DNA of 64,000 nucleotides from Micromonospora eburnea (GTDB lineage: Bacteria; Actinomycetota; Actinomycetes; Mycobacteriales; Micromonosporaceae), in NCBI RefSeq assembly GCF_900090225.1, contig NZ_FMHY01000002.1, forward strand, positions 6,014,001-6,078,000, read 5' to 3'. A model generated the notes under the pieces. The model saw nothing but the letters and a program-made list of their open reading frames with translations, ran no database searches and was not told where the DNA came from. The position numbers and the translations under genes are program-made. Every line of letters starts with the position of its first letter. Position 1 is the stretch's first letter. Shown here one piece after another: positions 15,599-23,585 of this stretch.

Positions 15599-17389
15599 TC
15601 AGCGGTTGGTGTGGTCGCGGAAGCCACGACCACTCTTGCGGCCCAGGTAGCCGGCGGTGACCAGGTGCTCCAACAGCGGTGCGGGGGCGAAACCGGGCTC
15701 GCGCAGCTCCAGGTAGAGCTCCCGCTGGATGGCCAGCGCGACGTCCAGGCCGACCACGTCGAGCAGCTCGAACGGGCCCATCGGGTAGCCGCAGCCGAGC
15801 TTCATGGCGTGGTCGATGTCGTCGGCGGTCGAGTAGCTGGCCTCCAGCATCTTCACCGCGTCGTTCAGGTACGGGAAGAGCAGCGCGTTGACGATGAAGC
15901 CAGAGCGGTCACCGCAGACCACACCGGTCTTGCCGAGCGTGGCGCAGACCGCCCGGGCGGTGGCGGTGGTCTCCGCCGAGGTGCGGATGGTCCGCACGAT
16001 CTCCACCAGCGACATGATCGGCGCCGGGTTGAAGAAGTGCAGGCCGATCACGTCCGCCGGCCGCTGGGTGGCCATCGCCACGTCGATCACCGTCAGCGAC
16101 GAGGTGGTGGTGGCGAGCACCACGCCCGGCTTGCAGATCTCGTCGAGGCTGGCGAAGAGGGCCTTCTTGACGCTCAGCTCCTCGACCACCGCCTCGACCA
16201 CCAGGTCGACGTCGGCGAGGTGCTCCAGGGTGGCGGACCAGGTGACCCGGCCCAGCGCGGCGTCCCGCTCCTCCTCGCTCAGCTTGCCCCGGACCACGCC
16301 CTTGTTCAGCGAGGTCTTGACCGCCTCGCAGACCTTGGCCGACTTCTCCGCGCCCCGGGTCACCGAGACGACCTCGTACCCGGCCTTGGCGAAGACCTCG
16401 ATGATGCCGGTGGCCATGGTCCCGGAGCCGACCACACCGACCTTGGTGATGCCGCGGGCACCGTCGACGAGCGCGGCCTCGGTCGTCGCCGGGGTCTGCT
16501 CGTCCGGTACGACCCTCGGCGAGCCCGGCCGCTCGTAGGTGTAGAAGCCCCGGCCGGACTTCCGACCCAGCAGCCCGGCGGTGACCATCTGCTTGATCAG
16601 TGGCACCGGGGCGTGCCGGCGGTCCCGGCCACCGCGCCGGTACATGGTGTCCAGGATCTCGTACGCGGTGTCCAGGCCGATCAGGTCCATCAGCGCGAGC
16701 GGGCCCATCGGCAGGCCGCAGCCGAGCTTCATCGCGGCGTCGATGTCCTCGCGGGTGGCGTACCGCGCCTCGAACAGGCTCACCGCGTGGTTGAGGTAGC
16801 CGAAGAGCAGCGCGTTGGCGATGAAGCCGGCCCGGTCGTTGATCGTCACGTCGACCTTGCCGAGCCGCGCGCAGAGCGCCTCCACGTCGGCCACCACGTC
16901 GGCGGAGGTGACCACCGTGCGGATCACCTCGACCAGCTTCATCACCGGGGCCGGGTTGAAGAAGTGGATGCCGATGACCTGGTTGGGCCGGGTGGTGGCG
17001 ACGGAGATCTCGGTGACGCTCAGCGAGGACGTGTTGGTGGCCAGGACCGCCTCGGGCTTGCAGACCCGGTCCAGCTCGGCGAAGAGCCGCTGCTTCAGGT
17101 CCAGGTGCTCGGGGACGGCCTCGATGACCAGGTCCACCGAGTGCAACGCGCCCAGCCCGACCTGGAAGTCGACCCGGGACAGCAGCGCGTCCCGGTCCGC
17201 CTCGGCGAGCTTGCCCTTGGCGACGGCCCGGTCGGTCGAGCCGGTGAGGGTGGCCCGGCCGCGCTCCAGGGCGGCCTCGGAGATCTCCACGGCCACCACG
17301 TCGATGCCGTTGCGGGCGAACACCTCGACGATGCCGGCACCCATAGTGCCCAGCCCCACCACGCCCACACTGGTGAACTCGCGCGCCAC
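15599..17389 (-). CDS. 3-hydroxyacyl-CoA dehydrogenase, tandem two-module form
   Basis: NAD-dependent oxidation/reduction of 3-hydroxyacyl-CoA. 596 residues made of two complete dehydrogenase modules (about 1-290 and 310-596). Each has its own Rossmann glycine motif (GLGTMGAG and GSGTMATG), HFFNPAP with the catalytic His, and a C-terminal dimerisation domain ending GRKSGRGF. This is a fused internal duplication rather than a FadB-type hydratase fusion. The start ATG at 17389 lies in a region without a clear ribosome site. It may act in fatty-acid oxidation or overlap with the single-module Hbd at 27497; no shared promoter motif was found here. Confidence 0.9.
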   Translation of the reverse strand: MAREFTSVGVVGLGTMGAGIVEVFARNGIDVVAVEISEAALERGRATLTGSTDRAVAKGKLAEADRDALLSRVDFQVGLGALHSVDLVIEAVPEHLDLKQRLFAELDRVCKPEAVLATNTSSLSVTEISVATTRPNQVIGIHFFNPAPVMKLVEVIRTVVTSADVVADVEALCARLGKVDVTINDRAGFIANALLFGYLNHAVSLFEARYATREDIDAAMKLGCGLPMGPLALMDLIGLDTAYEILDTMYRRGGRDRRHAPVPLIKQMVTAGLLGRKSGRGFYTYERPGSPRVVPDEQTPATTEAALVDGARGITKVGVVGSGTMATGIIEVFAKAGYEVVSVTRGAEKSAKVCEAVKTSLNKGVVRGKLSEEERDAALGRVTWSATLEHLADVDLVVEAVVEELSVKKALFASLDEICKPGVVLATTTSSLTVIDVAMATQRPADVIGLHFFNPAPIMSLVEIVRTIRTSAETTATARAVCATLGKTGVVCGDRSGFIVNALLFPYLNDAVKMLEASYSTADDIDHAMKLGCGYPMGPFELLDVVGLDVALAIQRELYLELREPGFAPAPLLEHLVTAGYLGRKSGRGFRDHTNR

Positions 17390-17581
17390 GACCGGCCTCC
17401 CCTGGTTGACTCCGCCGCTGTCGCTGAACGGCGGCTAAGGCTATGCGCCGGAGTCTGCCACGTGACGCTGTGTTGTCGAGGTGCCGTGGGGTATTTCACG
17501 ACGTCCGTCACTCTCCGCCTCCGGCGTCGGAAGCCCGACGGATCCGGCCGTGTCGGCTGCGGGCCCGACCGGCACCCCGGG

Positions 17582-18646
17582 TCAGGCCGCCGTGGACACC
17601 CCGGCCAGCGCCAGCAGCTCCGCGACGAACTCGGCCGGCCGCTCCAGGTGCGGGCTGTGGCCGCAGCCGGGCAGCACCACCTCCCGGTACGTCCCGCCGG
17701 CCGCCGCGTACCGGTCCAGCACGGCCCGGGTCTGGCCGACCATGGGCTGCGGCGGGCGATCCGCCGCACCCGGCCAGCCGGGGATCGCCCCGAGCGACCC
17801 CAGGTACGCCAGGTCGAACAGCGAGGTGTCCGAGACGATCACGTCGGCGTCGCCGCGTACCCAGGTCACCGGCGGCTTGGCCGGGACGGCGACCAGCTCG
17901 TCGGCGATCCGGAACCACGCGGGCGCCAGCGCGTTGAGCACCCCGCGCTCCCCCGCCGCCGTGCCCGGCCAGTGCGGCGAGACGACCGACGTGCCCGGAT
18001 AGTTGTCGTCCCCGGTGGCAGTGGTGAGCATGCTGTCGAGCAGCAGCTCCTCGTCCTCGCCGAGCGACGCCGGATCGGCCACGTAGGCCGCGCGCAGCAC
18101 GTTCCGCGGGCTGGTCGGGGCCGCCTCGCCCCGGTCCTGCGCGGTGAGCCGGGCGACGAAATCGGGGTTGACGCCGCCCGCGCCGGTCCCGGCGGAGTCC
18201 GGTGTGGTCGGTGTGCCGTCGAGGTCCCGCGTCCCGCCGAAGCCGTACGGCGAGACCGGCGCCTCCAGCAGCAGGCCGGCCACCCGCTCGGGGCGGTCGA
18301 CCAGCAGCCGCATCGCCACGCCACCACCCAGCGAGTGCGCGACCACCACCGGCCGCGCGCCGGGGGCGAACAGCCCGGGGACGTCCAGCAGGGCCGCCAC
18401 GTCGTCGGCGAAGTCGCCGAGGCCCCGGGTCGCGTCGACCGGGGCGGTCTCGCTGTCGCCGTATCCCCGCAGGTCGGGGGCGACGACGCGGAGCGTCTCC
18501 GGCAGTCGGGGCAGCAACGGCTCCCAGAACGCGGACGACGAGACGTTGCCGTGGACGAACAGCACCGGTACGCCGTCCGGCGGGCCGGCCACCCGTACCG
18601 CCTGGGTGATGCCGTTGGCCTGGACGGTGTGCTGCTCGCTCCGCAT
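17582..18646 (-). CDS. Alpha/beta hydrolase
   Basis: 354-residue alpha/beta hydrolase. The triad can be read: nucleophile Ser in AHSLGGG, Asp in GDADVIVSD and His in GCGHSPHLE; the oxyanion loop is FVHGNVSSS. A long cap insertion (about 140-250) distinguishes it from small esterases. Start ATG at 18646. Divergent from the aldehyde dehydrogenase at 18834, with a 187-bp shared promoter region. Substrate unknown. Confidence 0.85.
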   Translation of the reverse strand: MRSEQHTVQANGITQAVRVAGPPDGVPVLFVHGNVSSSAFWEPLLPRLPETLRVVAPDLRGYGDSETAPVDATRGLGDFADDVAALLDVPGLFAPGARPVVVAHSLGGGVAMRLLVDRPERVAGLLLEAPVSPYGFGGTRDLDGTPTTPDSAGTGAGGVNPDFVARLTAQDRGEAAPTSPRNVLRAAYVADPASLGEDEELLLDSMLTTATGDDNYPGTSVVSPHWPGTAAGERGVLNALAPAWFRIADELVAVPAKPPVTWVRGDADVIVSDTSLFDLAYLGSLGAIPGWPGAADRPPQPMVGQTRAVLDRYAAAGGTYREVVLPGCGHSPHLERPAEFVAELLALAGVSTAA

Positions 18647-18821
18647 CCGCGCATGCTGCCACGGCCGGGCCGGCCCCGGCCATGTGCCCGGTCGCCATCC
18701 CGGCCCGCCGCCTGGTGTGGCCGCCCCGCACCCGGCGCTGGCCCGACCCGCTCCGGTGCCGCGGCGTGCTCAGGCGCGGGTCGGCCAGCACGCCGACCTA
18801 CCGGCGAGTAACGCTCGGGTC

Positions 18822-18827
18822 TAGACT
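18822..18827 (+). promoter_or_regulatory. -10 box of a leaderless aldehyde dehydrogenase mRNA
   Basis: TAGACT ends six bases before the ATG at 18834, so transcription would start at or next to the start codon. No Shine-Dalgarno is present. Confidence 0.5.
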
Positions 18828-18833
18828 TCGACC

Positions 18834-20333
18834 ATGACGGCTGTACATGTCCCGGGGACCCCGGTTGTCGAGGACGGTCACCTGATCTCGACCAGCCCGG
18901 CGACCGGCGCGGAGGTCGGACGGTTCCCGGCCGCGACCGAGGCGGACGTGCGGGGTGCGGTCGAGCGGGCCCGCGCGGCGGGTGACTGGTGGGCCGGGCT
19001 CGGCTTCACCGGCCGGCGGGAACGGCTGCTGCGCTGGCGTACCCTGCTCGCCCGGCGGATCGAGGAACTGGCCGAGCTGACGCACGTCGAGGGCGGCAAA
19101 GCGGTCGCCGACGCCGTCGTGGAGATCCTGACCGCGCTGGAGCACATCGACTGGGCCGCGCGCAACGCCCGGCGGGTGCTCGGGCCACGGCGGGTCCGCT
19201 CCCGGCTGCTCGTCGCCGAGTTCAGCGGTCACCTCGAATACCAGCCGTACGGGGTGGTCGGCGTGATCGGCCCGTGGAACTATCCCACCTTCACCCCGAT
19301 CGGCTCCATCGCGTACGCCCTGGCCGCCGGCAACGCTGTTGTTTTCAAGCCGAGCGAGTACACCCCCACCGTCGGCCAGTGGCTGGTGGACCGGTTCGCC
19401 GAGGTGGTGCCGGAGCAGCCGGTCCTCACCGCCGTACACGGCCTCGGCGACGCCGGTGCGGCGCTGTGCCGCTCGGGCGTGGCCAAGGTGGCCTTCACCG
19501 GCTCGACCGCCACCGCGAAGAAGGTGATGGCCGCCTGCGCCGAGTCGCTCACCCCGGTGCTGCTGGAGGCCGGCGGCAAGGACGCGATGATCGTGGACGC
19601 CGACGCCGACCTGGACGCCGCCGCCGAGGCGTGCGTCTGGGGGGCACTGACCAACGCCGGGCAGACCTGCATCGGCATCGAGCGGGTCTACGCGGTCGAC
19701 CAGGTCTTCGACGCCTTCGTCGACAAGGTGGTGGCCAAGGCCGGCCGGCTCACCGTCGGCCCGGACGACGCCGACATCGGCCCGATCACCATGCCGTCCC
19801 AGCTCGACATCATCCGCCGGCACATCGACGACGCCGTCGCACGCGGCGGGCGGGTGGTGCTCGGCGGCCCCGACGCGGTCCAGCCGCCGTACGTCCACCC
19901 GACCGTGCTGGTGGACGTCCCCGAGGACTCGGCCGCCGTCCGCGAGGAGACCTTCGGCCCGACGATCACCGTCAACCGGGTACGCGACGTGGACGAGGCC
20001 GTCGAGCGGGCCAACGCCCTCTCGTACGGCCTGGGAGGTTCGGTCTTCGGCCGGAAGCGGGCCGTGGCGGTCGCGCGGCGGCTACGCTCCGGGATGGCCT
20101 CGATCAACTCGACGCTCACCTTCGCCGGCATGTCGACGCTGCCGTTCGGCGGGGTCGGCGACTCCGGCTTCGGCCGCATCCACGGCGAGGACGGGCTGCG
20201 CGAGTTCGGCCGCGCCAAGGCCATCACCCGCCGCCGGGCCCGCTCGCTGCTGCCATCGACGACCTTCGAGCGCACCCCGGCCGACGTCGCCCGCCTCGTG
20301 AAGGCCGCCAAGATGATGTACGGGCGGCGCTGA
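18834..20333 (+). CDS. Aldehyde dehydrogenase family protein
   Basis: 499-residue NAD(P)-dependent aldehyde dehydrogenase. Landmarks in order: GPWNYP and KPSE (cofactor binding), FTGSTATAKK, catalytic base Glu in LLEAGGKD, nucleophile Cys in NAGQTC, and the late PFGGVGDSGFGR. The C-terminal 40 residues are basic with a hydrophobic tail, as in membrane-associated fatty-aldehyde enzymes. Likely leaderless from TAGACT. Convergent with nucS, with a shared bidirectional terminator between them. Substrate not predictable. Confidence 0.9.
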   Translation: MTAVHVPGTPVVEDGHLISTSPATGAEVGRFPAATEADVRGAVERARAAGDWWAGLGFTGRRERLLRWRTLLARRIEELAELTHVEGGKAVADAVVEILTALEHIDWAARNARRVLGPRRVRSRLLVAEFSGHLEYQPYGVVGVIGPWNYPTFTPIGSIAYALAAGNAVVFKPSEYTPTVGQWLVDRFAEVVPEQPVLTAVHGLGDAGAALCRSGVAKVAFTGSTATAKKVMAACAESLTPVLLEAGGKDAMIVDADADLDAAAEACVWGALTNAGQTCIGIERVYAVDQVFDAFVDKVVAKAGRLTVGPDDADIGPITMPSQLDIIRRHIDDAVARGGRVVLGGPDAVQPPYVHPTVLVDVPEDSAAVREETFGPTITVNRVRDVDEAVERANALSYGLGGSVFGRKRAVAVARRLRSGMASINSTLTFAGMSTLPFGGVGDSGFGRIHGEDGLREFGRAKAITRRRARSLLPSTTFERTPADVARLVKAAKMMYGRR

Positions 20334-20335
20334 CT

Positions 20336-20369
20336 TCCCCGCCCCGGGAGGCTCCCCCCGGGGCGGGGA
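20336..20369. terminator. Bidirectional terminator between aldehyde dehydrogenase and nucS
   Basis: Perfect 13-bp inverted repeat (20336-20348 with 20357-20369), 8-base loop, in the 41-bp gap between convergent genes. Confidence 0.75.
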
Positions 20370-20374
20370 CACCC

Positions 20375-21034
20375 TCAGAACAGGGTCAGCTCGTCGCGCT
20401 CGATACCGCGCAGCTTGTCGTAGTCGACCACCACGCAGCGGATGCCCCGGTCGGTGGCGAGCACCCGGGCCTGCGGCTTGATCTCCTGTGCGGCGAAGAC
20501 GCCGGCCACCGGGGCCAGCAGCGGATCCCGGTTCAGCAGCTCCAGGTAGCGGGTGAGCTGCTCGACGCCGTCAATCTCGCCGCGCCGCTTCACCTCCACC
20601 GCGACAGTGCCCTGCTGGGCGTCCCGGCAGAGCAGGTCGACCGGACCGATCGCCGTCATGTACTCGCGGCGGATCAGCGTGTACCCCTCGCCGAAGGTCT
20701 CCGGGTTGGCGGCCAGCAGCTCCTGGAGATGCGCCTCGACGCCGTCCTTACGCAGCCCCGGGTCGACCCCCAGCTCGTACGAGGTGTCCTGGAAGACCTC
20801 CTCCAGGGTGATCCGCAGTTCCTCGCCGGCCTTGTTGACCACCCGCCACACACCGGGGGCCTCCTCCAGCCGACACGGCGGGCTCATCCAGTTCAACGGC
20901 TTGTACGCCCGGTCGTCCGCGTGGATCGACACCGAGCCGTCCGCCTTCACCATGAGCAGCCGGGTGGCCGGCGGCAGGTGTGCCGAGAGCCGTCCGACGT
21001 AGTCCACCGAGCATTTCGCAATCACCAACCGCAC
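20375..21034 (-). CDS. nucS: Mismatch-specific endonuclease NucS (EndoMS)
   Basis: Archaeal/actinobacterial endonuclease that cuts both strands at mismatches and provides non-canonical mismatch repair in bacteria lacking MutS/MutL. 219 residues: N-terminal dimerisation/DNA-binding half (VDYVGRLSAHLPPA, HADDRAYKPLNWMSPP) and a C-terminal RecB-like nuclease with GPVDLLCRD and AVEVKRRGEIDGVEQL (Asp, Glu, Lys catalytic residues). The last residues DELTLF match the beta-clamp-binding tail. GTG at 21034 gives the conserved N-terminus RLVIAKCSVDY. TACCCT at 21041-21046 (minus strand) ends six bases before the GTG, indicating a leaderless transcript. Confidence 0.95.
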   Translation of the reverse strand: MRLVIAKCSVDYVGRLSAHLPPATRLLMVKADGSVSIHADDRAYKPLNWMSPPCRLEEAPGVWRVVNKAGEELRITLEEVFQDTSYELGVDPGLRKDGVEAHLQELLAANPETFGEGYTLIRREYMTAIGPVDLLCRDAQQGTVAVEVKRRGEIDGVEQLTRYLELLNRDPLLAPVAGVFAAQEIKPQARVLATDRGIRCVVVDYDKLRGIERDELTLF

Positions 21035-21040
21035 CCGACG

Positions 21041-21046
21041 AGGGTA
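21041..21046 (-). promoter_or_regulatory. -10 box of leaderless nucS
   Basis: TACCCT on the minus strand, six bases before the GTG start at 21034; no ribosome-binding site follows. Confidence 0.45.
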
Positions 21047-21105
21047 GCCGAGCACCCGGCGTCGGCCGGCGAGCGCCACTGGCGTACCGGTGCGATATTG
21101 AGATC

Positions 21106-21723
21106 GTGTTCGAAGTCCTCACTGGTTCCGGTCTCGCCGCGTCGGCCGGCCTGAACGCGTACATCCCGTTGCTCCTCATGGGTCTGCTGGCGCGCTACAC
21201 CGACCTGGTCGACCTGCCCAACGGTTGGCAGTGGCTCGGCAACGGCTGGATCATCCTGATCCTCGGGGTACTGCTCGCCATCGAGGTGGTCGCGGACAAG
21301 GTGCCGGTGGTCGACCACATCAACGACGTGGTGCAGACGGTGGTCCGGCCGACCGCGGGCGGGCTGGCCTTCGGCGCCGGCTCCAGCTCCCAGACCGTCA
21401 CGGTCAGCGACCCGGACAGCTTCTTCTCCTCGCACCAGTGGATACCGGTCGTGGTCGGCGTACTGATCGCGCTCGGTGTGCACCTGGTCAAGGCGGCGGC
21501 CCGCCCGGTCATCAACGCGGCCACCGCCGGCTTCGGCGCTCCGGTCGCCAGCACCGCCGAAGACGCGACGAGCGTGATCATGTCGGCGGTGGCGATCCTG
21601 CTGCCGGTGTTGGTGCTGGCGTTCCTGCTCGGGTTCGTCGCGTTCCTGTTCTGGTTCCTGCCCCGACGCAGGTCACGGCGCCGGGAGCTGCAGGCCGCCC
21701 GGGCGGCGGGGTTCCGGGTCTAG
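21106..21723 (+). CDS. DUF4126 family membrane protein
   Basis: 205-residue integral membrane protein. The N-terminus TGSGLAASAGLNAYIPLL is the family's hallmark glycine/alanine motif. About four to five membrane segments follow, with EVVADKVPVVDHINDVVQ in a loop and a basic C-terminal tail. GTG at 21106 is the first start that preserves the hallmark. Divergent from nucS with 71 bp between starts. Function unknown. Confidence 0.82.
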   Translation: MFEVLTGSGLAASAGLNAYIPLLLMGLLARYTDLVDLPNGWQWLGNGWIILILGVLLAIEVVADKVPVVDHINDVVQTVVRPTAGGLAFGAGSSSQTVTVSDPDSFFSSHQWIPVVVGVLIALGVHLVKAAARPVINAATAGFGAPVASTAEDATSVIMSAVAILLPVLVLAFLLGFVAFLFWFLPRRRSRRRELQAARAAGFRV

Positions 21724-21810
21724 CTCTGGGCCTGGTGGCGGGTCGCTGCCGCGCATGGGGGCGCCCGGTTCCGGGCGGCCGCTCGCGCTGCCCAGGATCT
21801 GCAGAGACGC

Positions 21811-21848
21811 CGCTGGCCGGCACCCCGGTTGCGGGGTGCCGGCCAGCG
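21811..21848 (-). terminator. Terminator of hydrolase copy A
   Basis: Perfect 16-bp inverted repeat (21811-21826 with 21833-21848), 6-base loop, about 30 bp after the hydrolase stop. Copy B has the same arms with a 7-base loop. Confidence 0.85.
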
Positions 21849-21877
21849 ATGTTCATGTGGTTCGTGTTCTGTGGTTG

Positions 21878-22459
21878 TCAGCTGTTCCAGTGCTGGGCGA
21901 CCAGGTCGGCGGCCTGCTGCTCCCACTGGGCGTAGGCATCCGGGTACGCCGACACCTGCACCGTCTGCGCGGCCTTGGTCAGCGGCATGTCCTGCCACCC
22001 GTCAACCTGCTTCAGACCCTTCAGGAACGCCATCGTCGAGTACTCCGGATCGGTGATCTGCTCCGGCGAACCCCAACCACTGGACGGACGCTGCTGGAAC
22101 AGACCCAGCGAGTCATGATCGTTCTTGTCGCCGAGGTGGCCCAGGTTCTCCAGCTTCGACTCCTGCAGACTCGTCGCGATCGACACCACCGCGGCCCGCT
22201 CCGGCATCCCGGCCTTCTTCGTCGCCGCGATGATCGCCTTCACGTTGCCGGTCTGCTCGTCGTTCAGACCGATCCTCGACTGCGCGCCCTGCACACCATG
22301 CGGAATCAGCTTGCCGCTGTCCGGCTTGTCGGCCTGCACGACGGCCGGGTTGGCGTGCACCGGCTCAGCCGCGTGAGCCGCGATCGGACCAGCGAACACA
22401 CCACCGGTGAAAGCCAGACCAGCAACACCAAGAACGCTCTTACGCAGCATCGTGTTCAT
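21878..22459 (-). CDS. Secreted lysozyme-like peptidoglycan hydrolase, copy A
   Basis: 193 residues with a Sec signal peptide (basic n-region MNTMLRK, hydrophobic core, cleavage near AHA|AEP at 30/31). The mature domain (about 65-185) resembles actinobacterial lysozyme/transglycosylase-like hydrolases: LNDEQ, then SIATSLQESKL with candidate catalytic Glu100, DSLGLFQQRPS at 116-126, and QVSAYPDAYAQWE near the end. It probably cuts or remodels peptidoglycan outside the cell. ATG at 22459 follows GGAG at six bases; an in-frame start further upstream would disturb the signal peptide. The protein is identical to that at 34384. Confidence 0.8.
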   Translation of the reverse strand: MNTMLRKSVLGVAGLAFTGGVFAGPIAAHAAEPVHANPAVVQADKPDSGKLIPHGVQGAQSRIGLNDEQTGNVKAIIAATKKAGMPERAAVVSIATSLQESKLENLGHLGDKNDHDSLGLFQQRPSSGWGSPEQITDPEYSTMAFLKGLKQVDGWQDMPLTKAAQTVQVSAYPDAYAQWEQQAADLVAQHWNS

Positions 22460-22655
22460 GACAAGCTCCATTCGGGGGTTGGCGCACACCCGCCGACAAA
22501 AGGGGAGACGGCAATTTCCGTGTGCGCAAGCACCGTCAGGCGCTCAAAAGAGAAGGGGGAAAGTCATCGACCGGAACGCTCACGGGGCGATGGGATCGCC
22601 TCTTCGCGGCGCCGGGACCATGTACAACGACCGACCACCCGGCGTCATTCCCGGG
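22460..22655 (-). promoter_or_regulatory. Conserved leader/promoter of hydrolase copy A
   Basis: About 195 bp upstream of the start, nearly identical to 34966-35162 apart from small indels. On the gene strand it can fold an 11/10-base stem with one bulge (22520-22529 with 22479-22489), 20-70 bases before the ATG. A short competing pair (22533-22537 with 22507-22511) exists. It does not match the conserved core of the c-di-AMP (ydaO) riboswitch as I know it. Confidence 0.5.
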
Positions 22656-22824
22656 ATCGGCCCACCCGCCGAAGCGGGCGGCCCGGGGCCTGGGGGCTCC
22701 TTGGTCGTGCAGCCCTGTACAACGACCCCCGCCCGTCGGCCATTCCGGCCGCAGGATGCCGCCGCCCACTCCCGAACCGGACATCCAGCACAAAACGTGG
22801 CGCCGGTTGATCGCGGAACTCCGT

Positions 22825-22898
22825 GATCCACTCCATGTGCCGCAAACGGTGGTCACCGGCCCGGCTGAGACCACCACATACCGCACACGGAGTCGATC
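22825..22898. repeat. 74-bp imperfect palindrome, copy 1
   Basis: Thirty-base arms beginning GATCCACTCC and ending AGTCGATC match at 23 of 30 positions around a 14-base loop. Two relatives in the window: 23054-23128 and 35500-35573. Confidence 0.75.
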
Positions 22899-23053
22899 AA
22901 GACCTAGTGGAGGCGGACGGGCTCAGAAGCCCGACATCCGGCACCCGCCAGCATCGCCACATCCCCACGCGGAGTCGACCACGACCCCGCCGAGGCCCGG
23001 GCGGGCCGGACCGGAAGAGCGTCAGCCACACCCGAGGACAACCGGACCAGGGT

Positions 23054-23128
23054 GATCCACTCCATGTGCCGCACACGGCGGTCACCCGCCCCGGCCGAGA
23101 CCACCAAATACCGCACACGGAGTCGACC
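23054..23128. repeat. 74-bp palindrome family, copy 2
   Basis: 75 bp, beginning GATCCACTCCATGTGCCGCA and ending with a GGAGTCGACC arm; same orientation as copy 1, 155 bp further right. The loop differs most from copy 1. Confidence 0.7.
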
Positions 23129-23188
23129 ATGGCGGCGGTCCGGCAGGTGGCGCACGCCGAATCGAGAGCGAGAAACTGTTCAGACTCC

Positions 23189-23194
23189 TAGAAT
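23189..23194 (+). promoter_or_regulatory. -10 box of the DUF1540 gene
   Basis: TAGAAT, 30 bp before the GTG at 23225, with GAAGGAG (23212-23218) as ribosome site in the short leader. Confidence 0.5.
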
Positions 23195-23224
23195 CATGGA
23201 TAAGGCCGGACGAAGGAGACATCG

Positions 23225-23521
23225 GTGACATCAGCGGTGGAAATGCCCCGAGTCCAGGAGTGCACCGTCGCCTCCTGCGCCTACAACCGCACCAACGACT
23301 GCCACGCCTTCGCCATCACGGTCGGCAGCAGTGATCACGCCCGCTGCCACACATTCGTCGAGATGCCGGTACGTGGCGGAAGCGAGCAACTGGTCGCGCA
23401 GGTGGGGGCCTGTCAGCGCTCCGACTGCCGGCACAACTCGGACCTGGAGTGCCACGCCCCGGCGATCACGGTCGGCCGGGTGACGGAGTTGGCCGACTGC
23501 ATGACGTACCAGAGCCGCTGA
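23225..23521 (+). CDS. Double DUF1540 cysteine-rich small protein
   Basis: 98 residues containing two DUF1540 modules (about 8-45 and 60-95). Each has four cysteines in CxxxxC...C...C spacing (CTVASCAYN, CHAFAITVG, CHTF; then CQRSDCRHN, CHAPAITVG, CMTY), suggesting metal binding. GTG at 23225 follows GAAGGAG at good spacing and TAGAAT supplies a -10 box. Function unknown; isolated between the hydrolase repeat tract and meaA. Confidence 0.85.
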   Translation: MTSAVEMPRVQECTVASCAYNRTNDCHAFAITVGSSDHARCHTFVEMPVRGGSEQLVAQVGACQRSDCRHNSDLECHAPAITVGRVTELADCMTYQSR

Positions 23522-23530
23522 CCCACGCGC

Positions 23531-23585
23531 AGGCGTTAAAAGGGGCCCCTGTACAACGCCAGGCGTTAATAAGGGGCCCTTCCTT
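23531..23585. terminator. GGGGCCCC-family element at the meaA 3' end
   Basis: Two directly repeated half-units, GGCGTTAAAAGGGGCCCCT (23532-23550) and a GGCGTTAATAAGGGGCCC version (23562-23585). It lies between the DUF1540 stop and the meaA stop, convergent genes; likely terminates both. Confidence 0.65.

Larger units (their letters stand above)
21807..22983. repeat. Duplicated segment, copy A
   Basis: Direct duplicate of 34313-35660. It contains the terminator, the hydrolase gene, about 195 bp of conserved upstream sequence (to about 22655) and, after a divergent stretch, a second conserved block (about 22735-22983) with the 74-bp palindrome. The coding parts differ at four synonymous positions. 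Confidence 0.9.
22656..23188. other. Non-coding repeat tract upstream of hydrolase copy A
   Basis: About 530 bp without a credible gene: open frames here have no start signals or family similarity. It holds two 74-75 bp imperfect palindromes (22825-22898 and 23054-23128), a partial right arm at 22957-22980 and a small hairpin (CGGGCT-CAGA-AGCCCG, about 22916-22932) inside a 54-bp block identical to copy B. Confidence 0.6.

Noticed and set aside
15320..18811. Open frame of 1163 codons on the plus strand
   Set aside because: It lies antisense to the tandem dehydrogenase, sigma factor and hydrolase genes, has the biased composition of a GC-rich shadow frame (His/Arg/Asp/Gly-rich) and no recognisable domain or ribosome site.
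22460..22655. c-di-AMP (ydaO) riboswitch before the hydrolases
   Set aside because: Tempting because of the gene type and long leader, but the conserved GGGGAACC and GGUGAAUC-like core segments were not found.
22407..23191. Several overlapping open frames upstream of hydrolase copy A
   Set aside because: Pro/Arg/Thr-rich, disagree with the corresponding frames of copy B because of indels, and lack start signals; the conserved feature there is palindromic DNA, not protein.
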